A DNA stretch of 64,000 nt. It comes from JANJWP01 sp964482035. Lineage in GTDB: Bacteria > Patescibacteriota > Gracilibacteria > BD1-5 > UBA2023. Positions 29,959 through 38,616 of the stretch are shown in pieces. The notes under the pieces are model-generated. The model ran no database searches and was not told the origin of the DNA. It saw only the letters and a program-made list of their open reading frames with translations. How positions within the stretch are numbered: position 1 is the first letter of the stretch; every line of letters begins with the position of its first letter. A program made the position numbers and the translations under genes. The DNA lies in contig CAYZVC010000001.1 in the NCBI GenBank assembly GCA_964482035.1, positions 310,001 through 374,000 on the forward strand. Direction: 5' to 3'.

Positions 29959-31326
29959 ATGAAAAATATTCTTGATGTTTCTAGCAAACAGGCAATCTTT
30001 GGTGAGGGTGTGAAATTTTTTTCTCAGGAAATTAATCAACTGTATCGTCCTTGCTGACAGTGAGTCTGTATTCCTGATTCTTATGATATCGTATATTCGA
30101 ATAACAATCTTACAGGGCATAAGTTTTATCAAATATTGCTCAAAGAATGGTTCTACCTTCCGAAAAAGAATGGTTTCCTTGTAATTGATTACCATCCTTC
30201 TGAACTCATATCTCCTATTATGGTTGAGGATGAGTTTTGGCTTCAGTGGGGATGATCATACGAAATTCTAAAGCATTGTATCATTTCGGACGAGGATGCT
30301 TTTTCCGATTCCGCTAAAATCGAGAATCAACTTATCCTCGATGTAAAGACATATGAATCGAATCAGGATTTATGATTCGATGATTTTGATAATCCTACTC
30401 TGAGGAGTAAGAAATGGCGAATAGTAATAAGGAAAACCGTAGAGTGCATGAAGGAAAATGACTCCATGGATAAGTGGACCTTCTGAATTATTACAAACGG
30501 TACTCGAGGTCAGTGGATGAGTGATTTGATATCCTCTATCAGGGCTTTAAATGTTCCAAATTATGAGATACTTGTTTGTTGAAATTATCAAGCAAACCCT
30601 AGAGATGGTGATTTGACTTACATCCCATTCAACAAAAGGTCGAATAAATGATGGATAACTAAAAAAAAGAATCTTATTTTAAATTCATCAAAATATGAAA
30701 ATATCGTCATAGTTCACGATCGATATGTATTTGATTCTCAATGGTATTTATGAATGATAAAGTGGGGGCCGAATTTCGAACTATTGACCACTGAGCAATA
30801 TTTTCAGAATACTGACATAAGATTTTTAGATCGTGTAGAAATACTGAATTCAACGAAAACTGACCCTCTTTCTCTTAGGAGTTGAAACCTCTGCTTTTTG
30901 ATTGCGGAAATGGACAATAAAGATTTTTACCATTCAACCTGTCTTGGGGGCGGAGTTTTAATTCTGAAGAAATGAATCTGAATCAAACTTTGCGAAACGC
31001 TTTTTTGGAATAATTATGAGGATAACGAGTACTCGGCTTCCTCAACTCAACGGGGGGCTTATCCCAGGATAAACCCATATTCTAAATTATATACCCGCCA
31101 ATACGAGAAGGTCTTAGAAATCTCGAAACAACAAGCAGATTACATACTTGAATATAATCCGGTTAATTTTTGTTATAACTATAAGGCATTAACAACCCGG
31201 GCTTTTAAAAAAAGGATATTCTCATATTTTCTACTCATATGAAAGAATTACTTTTGACGAGTGATTCTTTCTCGATTACGCAATTTTTATCATAAATCTG
31301 GTTTTGCGAAAAAATGGAGCATTTAA
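29959..31326 (+). CDS. Methyltransferase-like and GT2-like two-domain protein
   Basis: 455 residues with 13 UGA-Gly codons; no frame longer than about 100 residues survives without recoding. Residues 1-95 resemble the second half of a class I methyltransferase (DIVYSNNNLTGHKFYQIL, KKNGFLVIDYHPSE), though the SAM loop is not visible. From about residue 170 a GT2-like region follows: WTFGIITNGTRGQWMSDLI, YEILVCGNYQ, NIVIVHDRYVFDSQWY with a DR in place of DxD. The C-terminal 100 residues are basic and helical. Stop UAA, overlapping the next gene by 13 bases. Low GC and UGA-rich. Likely a glycan-building enzyme; both domain calls are tentative. Confidence 0.65.
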
Positions 31327-32444
31327 AGGGGGCGAAAATTGCAATAATCTGCGATCCTATAGATCTTGATCAAAAAACGGGAATTCCCGTATATTGTGAG
31401 AGAATGGTTCGGGAATTTATGAAAGATAAGAATAACAGTTACGTTTTCTTTCATATGAAAGAAAACTCCATTTTCAATGGTTTCGAGAATGTTATTTTCC
31501 CGGCCTGAAACAGTTTCTGATTATGGAATGCCTTATTGAGCGTCTGGAGGAAATTCTTTCTCATTCCGCGAGAATGTCGTCGTCGTGGAATCGATGTCGT
31601 GCATGATTTGAACATGATAGGAATCCATACTTTTGATTTCTTTCGAAAATACAAAGCAGTGGTTACGATTTTCGATTTAACGCCGCTTATATTTCGTCAA
31701 TATCACTGATGGTTGAATGTTTTGTGATTCAATCTTTTCGTCAAGCGTTCGGCGAAAAAAGCGGATAGAGTAATTGCCATTTCCGAAGCAACCAAGAATG
31801 ACCTGATTCGTTTCTTTGGAATACATCCAGATAAAATTTCCGTCACACTTTTGTGAACGGATATACTAGAGAGGGGAGTGGCTGATACCCCGAACTTTTC
31901 TGCCCCGTTTATTTTGAGCGTCTGAACCCTGGAACCTAGAAAAAATCTGAGAAATTTGGTCAAGGCGTTTGTAAAGGCAAAAGAGCTTTGAATTTGAAAA
32001 GACGTCAAGCTTGTTCTGACTGGGAAGTTTTGATGGAAGCTGGAATCCTTTTTGAATGAATTGTCCCTCCACTCCTCTTTACGTAATGAAATCATCATCA
32101 CTGGTTTCTTGACAGATGAGCAGCTTGTCCATCTGTATAAAACTTGCACCGTCTTTGTATACCCGTCGTTTTACGAAGGTTTCTGACTTCCAGTACTTGA
32201 GGCCATGACAGTTGGTGCGCCGGTCATCACCTCAAATGTTTCAAGCATACCGGAAGTTGCATGAAATGCATGTCTGCTTTGTGATCCAAATGACGTGAAT
32301 TCCATCGCTAATTCAATTAGCTCAGTCTTGCATGATCCGCAAATCAGAAAAAGATTATCTTGCCTTGGCATTGAACAATCTAAAAAGTTCTCATGGCAGC
32401 GGTGCGCTAGTGAAACACTGGTCGTGTATGAATGATTACAATAA
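31314..32444 (+). CDS. GT4-family glycosyltransferase, low-GC and UGA-rich
   Basis: 376 residues, 12 UGA-Gly codons. The donor domain is unmistakable: FILSVGTLEPRKNLRNLV (first Gly UGA), VFVYPSFYEGFGLPVLEAMT (the G of EGFG is UGA), VGAPVITSNVSSIPEVAG. The acceptor domain has VVTIFDLTPLIF and RVIAISEATKNDL, typical of mannosyl- or rhamnosyltransferases of the WbpY/WbdB type. Starts inside the end of the preceding gene, ends at UAA, followed by a terminator. Base composition and codon choice (AAT, TTT, ATA) differ from the flanking backbone. Confidence 0.87.
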
Positions 32445-32455
32445 GGATTATGAAT

Positions 32456-32486
32456 AAAAAAATCCCCCAATTTGGGGGATTTTTTT
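32456..32486. terminator. Bidirectional terminator between the cassette and manC
   Basis: AAAAAATCCCCC and GGGGGATTTTTT arms around AATTT; A and T runs on both sides serve the convergent genes. Confidence 0.88.
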
Positions 32487-32497
32487 ATTCGGGCAAT

Positions 32498-33877
32498 TTA
32501 TTTCCTCTTGTAATCGTCTTCGAACCTCACGATGTCGTCTTCTTCGAGGTAGTCGCCGATTTGGCTCTCGATGAGGTGTGCGGTTACGCGGCCCGGGTTT
32601 TCCAATCGGTGCATGGTGCCGGCCGGAATGAACGTACTTTCGCCCTTATTGAGGATGCGTTCTTCGGTACCGACGGTCACCTTCGCGGTACCGGATACCA
32701 CTACCCAATGTTCGCTACGGTGGTAGTGCATCTGGGCGGAGAGGCGTTTGCCGGGGAGAACGGTGAGGCGCTTCGACTTGAAGCCGACGCCTTCGTCGAT
32801 AATCGAATAGCTGCCCCACGGACGGTAGACCGTAAGATGGGTTTCGGTAACGGAAGGGAGGCGTTCCTTCAGGATTTTTACGGCTTCCTGAACCTTCTGG
32901 GACGAACCTTTCTTAGAGATGAGAAGGGCGTCTTTGGTGTCTACGGCGATAAGGTTTTCGCAATCGATGAAGACTACCGGCTTTTTGGGAACGTCGGAAT
33001 ACGCGTAGTTGTTCTTCGCCGAAATCTCGATCATGTCGGTCGACGGGATTTCGCGGGCGTATTTTTCGAGCGCGTCGAAGCTTCAGAGGTCGGTCCAACC
33101 GATATCGGCTGAAAGAACGCTGACGTTCTTGGTCTTTTCGAGAAGCCCGTAGTCGATGGAGAGGTCGGGGAGGTTGTCGAAAATCTCTTCGACGGTATCG
33201 TATTTCGCGAAGGTGGCGAAATAGGCCGAATCGGCTTTTTCGAGTTCGTTATCGAACACTTCCTTCGAGAAGAGGAAGATACCGGCGTTCCAAAGGTAGC
33301 CTTCTTTGACGTACTTCTCGGCGGTTTCGAGATCGGGTTTTTCTTTGAATTCCGAAACGGCTACCGCAGCGGTTTCACACGGGCCGGTTGGGTGGATGTA
33401 TCCGTATCCGGTGTTTGGGTGATCGGGGAGGATGCCAAACGTCACGAGCGATTTCTTAGCCGTGGGTACCGCATTGAAAACCGCTTCTTTGAAGGCGCGC
33501 GCGTTTTCGATGGCATGGTCGGAAGGAAGCACCAGCGCAAGGTCGTGGTCGTCATCAAGCGAGCGGATGGCGAGCATGATTGCCGCGAGGGTGTTTTTTG
33601 CCTTGGGTTCGACGATGAGGTTCTTTTCGGTAACCGGTATCCCGATTTCTTCACCCTGCGTGATGCAGTGGAATTTGTAGTTTTCGTTCGTAACGATGCG
33701 GAAATCCGTCTTAGAACCGGAAATTTCGATAGCCCGTTTGAGGGTATTTTGAAAGAGGGAAGTGCCACCGAATTCTGCAATCTTGATGAACTGTTTGGGG
33801 TAGAGCTTGCGCGAAAGCGGCCAAAGACGCGTACCAGAGCCTCAGGCGAGGATTATGGGGAATACGGAGTCGTGCAT
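32498..33877 (-). CDS. manC: Mannose-1-phosphate guanylyltransferase / mannose-6-phosphate isomerase
   Basis: 459 residues, the long bifunctional type II form. N-terminal nucleotidyltransferase: the signature GGSGTRLWPLSRKLYPKQF has its first Gly from UGA at about residue 12; VLPSDHAIEN and GYGYIHPTG follow; GWTDLGSFDAL has Gly from UGA. The C-terminal cupin PMI domain (about 350-459) shows RPWGSYSII, QMHYHRSEHWVVVSG (metal HxH) and FIPAGTMHRLEN. Stop UAA. Supplies GDP-mannose for the GMD gene on the opposite strand. Promoter TTGGTA, 16 bp, TAGAAT lies inside the terminator of the upstream toxin gene. Confidence 0.95.
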
Positions 33878-33903
33878 TTTGTTGAATTTGAAAATACCGG
33901 TGA

Positions 33904-33931
33904 ATTCTATCGAAAAAGAGGGGAATACCAA
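33904..33931 (-). promoter_or_regulatory. Promoter of manC, nested in the terminator of the toxin gene
   Basis: Minus strand TTGGTA (33931-33926), lying in the terminator loop, 16-bp spacer containing the second hairpin arm and T run, then TAGAAT (33909-33904); about 20 bases of leader to the ATG. Confidence 0.55.
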
Positions 33932-33940
33932 CCCCTCTTT
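33915..33940 (-). terminator. Terminator of the toxin-antitoxin operon
   Basis: AAAGAGGGG and CCCCTCTTT, 9-bp arms with an 8-base loop, followed by two more T on the minus strand, 7 bases after the toxin stop codon. Confidence 0.75.
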
Positions 33941-33947
33941 CCGCTTC

Positions 33948-34301
33948 TTAAACAAATGGAACGATTCTGTATTTCCCGCTTTCTAAATCTGCAAATATTC
34001 CGTCCAGTTTCCCGTTGAATTCATCGACGGAATATTTTGAAACGTTCCATCACTGTTTTGTTTCCTTTTTTGCGATATGGAACGGTAGATAGCTCCCGTT
34101 GCGTTCCTGAAACAAGACTACGAATCGGATTCTTCCTGAAAACAGGTACCCTTTAAGGATTTTCCTGCCTCGGATTTCTCAGATGTTCTTAAGATTGTCG
34201 AGGCCTTTTGAGTGTTTAGTAATCTCGATTCGCATATCGTCAATAGATACCGATTTGATTTTAACCACAGATTTCTCGAACGTCTCAGTTATTAGAATCA
34301 T
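33948..34301 (-). CDS. Putative toxin of a type II toxin-antitoxin pair
   Basis: 117 residues, fragmented under the standard code. Starts inside the end of the antitoxin gene (10-base overlap), a usual TA arrangement. The sequence looks like a compact alpha/beta protein: ILITETFEKSVVKIKS, then GRKILKGYLFSGRIRFVVLF, PFHIAKKETKQGWNV. The run of basic residues within beta strands (GRIRFVVLF) and the Lys-rich next strand resemble RelE/ParE-like toxins, but no catalytic set can be assigned. Two UGA codons are read as Gly (KNIGEIRGR and KQGWNVSK), so in a standard-code host it would be cut to under half. Stop UAA. Confidence 0.6.
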
Positions 34302-34534
34302 AAGTCATCCAATTTACTGGATATCTTCTCCAGACGAGAAGTAACGGATGGATCTTTGAGCAGCTCGTCGAAAATGCGTTCGTCAAGATCGAATCTTATG
34401 ACCGAGGGTTCCGAAGATACCTTTTCCATGAAATAGCGTATGAGGACGGCTCATTCGAGTCACCGTTCTTTTGTCTTGGAAAGAAACTCTTGTTTGAGCT
34501 TCTTGTCCACCCGTATGGAAAGCGTAGTATCCAT
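34292..34534 (-). CDS. Ribbon-helix-helix antitoxin (RelB/DinJ-like)
   Basis: 80 residues. The N-terminal MDTTLSIRVDKKLKQEFLSK has the strand-helix pattern of RHH/MetJ-Arc antitoxins, followed by a second helix (EGAVLIRYFMEKV) and a charged C-terminal region that would wrap the toxin. Three UGA-Gly codons (KERGLEGAV and DDLGF at the end). Stop UAA. An 8-bp palindrome just upstream is the expected site for autoregulation. Toxin gene overlaps its 3' end. Confidence 0.72.
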
Positions 34535-34539
34535 ATATG

Positions 34540-34558
34540 TGTATTACATTGTAATACA
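34540..34558 (-). promoter_or_regulatory. Palindromic operator upstream of the RHH antitoxin
   Basis: TGTATTAC (34540-34547), 3-base spacer, GTAATACA (34551-34558): perfect 8-bp arms, 6 bases from the antitoxin start codon. It overlaps the expected transcription start of a promoter with TTTGAC and TATACT (TATACT at 34568-34563 on the minus strand, 16-bp spacer). Confidence 0.6.
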
Positions 34559-34591
34559 TAAGAGTATACAGATGTGCGAGAGGAGTCAAAG

Positions 34592-34622
34592 AAAAAAAGG
34601 GGGAGGATGCCCCCCTTTTTTC
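34592..34622 (-). terminator. Terminator of sahH
   Basis: AAAAAAAGGGGG and CCCCCTTTTTTT arms; seven T on the minus strand about 20 bases after the sahH stop. The -35 box of the TA promoter starts right after the T run. Confidence 0.82.
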
Positions 34623-34641
34623 GCTTCTTTAACGAAATTTC

Positions 34642-36030
34642 CTAATAACGGTAGTGCTCCGGTTTGAACGGACCTTTTTTTTCAACGCCGATGTATTTCG
34701 CCTGTTCGTCGGAGAGTTCTGTGAGGTTCACTCCGATACGTTTGAGATGAAGTCGTGCAACCTTTTCATCTAAGTGCTTCGGTAGGCGGTAAACACCTAC
34801 TGGATATTCGCCCTTGTTTTGGAAAAGTTCGATTTGTGCGAGAGTTTGGTTCGTGAACGAATTCGACATGACGAAGGACGGATGTCCGGTCGCGCATCCG
34901 AGGTTTACCAAACGGCCTTCCGCGAGCATGATGATTTTGTTTCCGCTCGGTAGTTCGATGTGGTCCACTTGTGGCTTGATGTTGTCCCAAACGTATTTGC
35001 GCATGCTCGCGACGTCGATTTCGGAATCGAAGTGCCCGATATTGCAAACGATAGCTTCGTGACGCATCTTGACCATGTGGTCGTGCGTGATAATGTCCTT
35101 GTTTCCGGTTGCGGTAACGAAAATATCGGCCTTATCGCAGACGTCTTCCATCTTGACGATGCGGTATCCTTCCATTGCAGCTTGTAGTGCGCAAATGGGG
35201 TCGATTTCCGTAATCCAAACCGTCGACCCGAATGCGCGGAGCGCTTGGGCGCAACCTTTCCCGACGTCCCCGTATCCGCAAACGACGGAGATTTTTCCTG
35301 CGATCATGACGTCAGTAGCACGTTTGATGCCGTCGATAATGGATTCGCGGCAGCCGTAGAGGTTGTCGAATTTCGATTTCGTTACGCTGTCGTTCACATT
35401 AATGGCTGGGAAGGGGAGACGGCCATTTTCGAACATCTGGTAGAGTCGGTGGACTCCAGTGGTAGTTTCTTCCGTAACGCCGCGAATGTTCTTCTTAATG
35501 GCGCTATACCAGGTAGGGTTCTTTGCTAATTGCTTGCGAATGCTCGCGAACAACCATTTCTCTTCTTCACAGGTAGGGTTGTCGAGAATGGACGAATCCT
35601 TTTCCGCCTCGCTTCCGAGGATGACCAAAAGGGTGGCGTCGCCGCCGTCGTCGAGAATCATGTTGGGGGTTCCACCGTCGTGCCAGTCGAGAATTCTATG
35701 CGTGTAATCCCAGTATTCTTCGAGCGTTTCGCCCTTGCTTGCGAAAACGGGGATTCCGGCGGCTGCGATAGCCGCTGCGGCATGGTCTTGCGTCGAAAAG
35801 ATATTGCAGCTCGCCCAGCGGATGTCGGCTCAGAGATCTCGGAGGGTTTCGATAAGGACCGCGGTTTGTATGGTCATGTGGAGCGATCCCGCAATACGCG
35901 CGCCCTGTAACGGTTTACTGTCCCCATATTCTTCGCGCAAGGCCATGAGCCCCGGCATTTCCGTTTCCGCGATTTCGATTTCCTTGCGCCCGAATTCAGC
36001 CAAACCGATATCGGCAATTTTGTAGTCCAT
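34642..36030 (-). CDS. sahH: Adenosylhomocysteinase
   Basis: Hydrolyses S-adenosylhomocysteine to adenosine and homocysteine using bound NAD. 462 residues. Conserved blocks: MPGLMALREEYGDSKPLQGA, LHMTIQTAVLIETL, then LRDLGADIRWASCNIFSTQD where the Gly is UGA; DGGDATLLV; NVNDSVTKSKFDNLYGCRES with the catalytic Lys/Asp; NAD loop VCGYGDVGKGCAQALRAFG; final GPFKPEHYRY. Only one UGA. Stop UAG. It lies 46 bases downstream of the PfkB kinase gene on the same strand, likely an operon that disposes of SAH and then adenosine. Confidence 0.96.
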
Positions 36031-36076
36031 TTTTTAGAGATTGGATGTATGTATAGGATTTTACGTAAATACGACG

Positions 36077-37015
36077 TTAAGAAAAGAAGCTTTCTCAAAA
36101 TTCGCGCATTCCGATTTCATTTATTACATTCGTGTCGAAGGTATGGTTCTGTCATCAGAAATGCCGGATTTTAATCCCGCCGAGAATACTTCAAAGCCGG
36201 CAAGATTTTTCGATGTTCCAGCCTTCCGACAGTCAGAACAATAGTCATCATCTGTAGGCGTCTCAGCATCCCGTCGCGTCTACGATCGACTCTGAGAACG
36301 TAGCGGGGACGTGCGTAGTTTCGCCGTTTTCGAATATCTTGGATCAGTTTTCACCGAGGGTGACGATTCCGATTTTTCCGAAGGCATTTGTTTTTGAGTC
36401 GAGGGCCTCGCCCGTTATCTGGAGGAATCAATTCGCCTCATATTCGTTCATGATGGTTATATCCGCGGATACGACCATGTCCGTCAGTTCGCTCGCGTCG
36501 AACAGCCCCATGGCCTGACCAGGATCGAAAATAGTGAAGGCTCAGTCCGAGAGACATTCCTTAACCCTTCTCATCATCCCATTTTTCGAATCGGGCGAAA
36601 CGATAGCATGGGAATATCTTTGCTTTGCGGTCGGTATCTCTCAGGAAAACGACATCGCTCCTGGGTGGAACGCGGTAATCTGTCTACCGATCTCGTCCCC
36701 GATTATGAAGCCATGTGCACTGAACGAATCGGGAAAAGTCTTTATGAGCTTCGTCCCGATTCAAAGCGATTCAAGCCTTTTTACGTAGGGATCCGCGTCT
36801 TGTCATACCGATGCGACGATATCCGGATTCTTGCCGAGCAGGGCGAGGTTGTATGCGATATTCCCTGCCGTTCAACCGTATTCGCGACGTATTTTGGGAG
36901 CGAAGAGGGAAAGATTGAAGCTGTCGAGAGCGTCTGGAAGTATCTGGCTCTTGAAAGTTCAGGTGGTGCCTACGATCGTATCGAAGGCTACGGAGCCGGA
37001 GATGAGTATGGACAT
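36077..37015 (-). CDS. PfkB-family kinase, probably adenosine kinase
   Basis: 312 residues, hidden under the standard code by 16 UGA-Gly codons. Start ILISGSVAFDTIVG matches the N-terminal strand of adenosine kinases; YGGTAGNIAYNLALLGKNP is PfkB signature 1 (one Gly from UGA); SIVDATGCGDAYRGGLLFGL is signature 2 with the catalytic Asp, and four of its glycines are UGA. FDPGQ and TIMNEYEANGF, plus KIGIVTLGENGSKI, complete the family pattern. Stop UAA. Position before sahH supports adenosine as substrate, since the kinase removes the SahH product; sugar substrates cannot be excluded. Confidence 0.85.
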
Positions 37016-37176
37016 GACGTTCGAGCGGTTTGTTCGGTATTGCGGTCATATTTCAAACGGCAAGAACTCTAACGTATTTGCCCGCTTTTGGAAGCCTTTT
37101 TTTCTTCGAATTTTCCTTGCCCTTAACCTTAGTGCGAGTTAGTCTCTCAAAAAGAAACGAGCCTTTATTTTCCGTG

Positions 37177-37204
37177 TTGTATGTATACAATGAGTGTGTA
37201 TTAT
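37177..37204 (+). promoter_or_regulatory. Promoter and palindrome of the Phd-type TA operon
   Basis: TTGTAT at 37177-37182, 16-bp spacer, TATTAT at 37199-37204 with a TGTG extension. TTGTAT-GT-ATACAA (37177-37190) is a perfect 6-bp inverted repeat over the -35 box, a likely antitoxin binding site. Confidence 0.5.
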
Positions 37205-37222
37205 TTGTATCATTTCCTTGAT

Positions 37223-37504
37223 ATGCGCTCTGAGCAATGCATTTCGGTAACCGAACTCCGCCGCAAGACGGGGGCTTTCGTCGGAAAAGGCTCTTTGCCG
37301 GAAAGGTTCGTTTTTGTCTGAAGCAAACCTACGAACGTGATTTTGAGCATGGAGAGGTACGAGACCCTTCAAAAAATCGAGGAATCGTTCTACGAACAGC
37401 AACTGGACGTTCGTTTCGTTCCTCTTGATTCGATGTCGCTTTCTGAGACTCGCGAGTATACCGAAGCTTCCAAACGTGATGATTCCGATTTCGTAGAATT
37501 GTAA
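37223..37504 (+). CDS. Phd/YefM-type antitoxin
   Basis: 93 residues. ISVTELRRKTGAFVG then RFVFVGSKPTNVILSMERYE match the Phd/YefM pattern (start of DNA-binding domain, strand, and the SMExYE helix start). The Gly in FVFVGSKP is UGA; reading it as stop would leave 33 residues. The acidic C-terminus (SKRDDSDFVEL) is typical for a toxin-neutralising tail. Stop UAA, one base before the toxin ATG. Confidence 0.75.
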
Positions 37505-37505
37505 A

Positions 37506-37760
37506 ATGCCGATTCGAATCGAACGCGTTCTCATCGACCAAAAGCTCGTTTCCTACCTGTCGGAAAGGCGGCTTCTTTCTCAATATAAAAAAGCGAAGGA
37601 TTTCCTTTTGGCAGGCAATTTCACAAACGCCTCGCTTAAAATCCGGGAGCCAAAGGATAAGGGAATTTGGTACTTTCGCATCAATAAACAATATCGTGCA
37701 CACGCAACCATCAAAGACTGAGTGTTGCGCATCCACGATATTGACGACCATTCTGTGTAG
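37506..37760 (+). CDS. RelE/ParE-superfamily toxin
   Basis: 84 residues. Helix YKKAKDFLLAGNFTNASLK, then KIREPKDKGIWYFRINKQYR and AHATIKDGVLRIHDIDDHS follow the RelE-type order (helix, strands with basic residues, final strand ending in His/Ser). The Gly in KDGVLR is UGA at residue 72; stopping there would delete the last strand that carries the His often used by RelE enzymes. Stop UAG. Pairs with the Phd-type antitoxin immediately upstream. Confidence 0.75.
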
Positions 37761-37799
37761 CGGGCACTGTTCTAGTCGGACATCCTGAATGGGGGTATA

Positions 37800-38615
37800 T
37801 TAATCTTGCGAAACCCTGATGACCACGGGATATCAATCGTCCGATATCCCTATTTCAGCAGTCCTGTTTTTATAACGTAGACTGTCTCCTACGGTGAGAC
37901 GGGGAAGGAATCCCGATCCCGTCTTCATGCCGTTTACGTACACCTCCCCTGATTCCACAATCTTTTTCAACTTCCTCATGTTCGCATTCTTGTCTATGGC
38001 CGCCAATACTGAAAAATACGATAATCAAGGGTAGAGCCTGCCTTCGATGTCCATCGTTATTACGGCCTGTTTTTCCAGTATTTCACGAGCCATGTGAGCT
38101 CAAGTCGTTTGTTGAAGCGGTGCGTAATTGAGAAACGAATACGAATCCGACCTCCGTCATATGAGAACGATTTCCTTCGCAGGGACATCTTCTTTCGCAG
38201 CTTTGACGAGTATGGAATTCAGTTTTACTCGGTAACTACTGACGTAGTCCGTCCAGGCGTTCCCGCTCGGTCCGGGCATTTCGATCTTGAGAATCTTTCC
38301 TTCAGGTATCCGAAATCGTTCGATAAGATCGCGTGCCGTATCGATTTCACGAGCAGTGCCAGTTGGCTCATAACAAAAGAGGAATTCGTTGTTCGCGTCG
38401 AGACAGCGCGAGATTTTCTGCCGAACGTCTTCAGTAAGTTCCTCGAACGTTTGGAATTTCAATTCGTTTCGTTCAAGCTCGTCCATTCTCGTTTGTTCGG
38501 TTTCGCTGACTCAATAGACGAGTTTTTTCGTTACGAGACTTTCAAATTCCGCATGCGCTGCGTTTTTGACGTGCGGATAATGTCGAATGAGCGATATTTT
38601 GTCCGCGTAGGTCAT
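37800..38615 (-). CDS. Protein with C-terminal S4-like RNA-binding motif
   Basis: 271 residues, not recognised as a whole. The C-terminal region MRKLKKIVESGEVYVNGMK then FLPRLTVGDSLRYKN fits an S4 domain (basic helix, strand with VNG, GD turn). The first 180 residues are mixed alpha/beta (FLFCYEPTGTAREID, KILKIEMPGPSGNAWTDYV). At least five UGA-Gly codons; stop UAA. It starts one base after the stop codon of the large gene at 38617, so the two are certainly one operon. Function unknown. Confidence 0.6.
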
Positions 38616-38616
38616 G

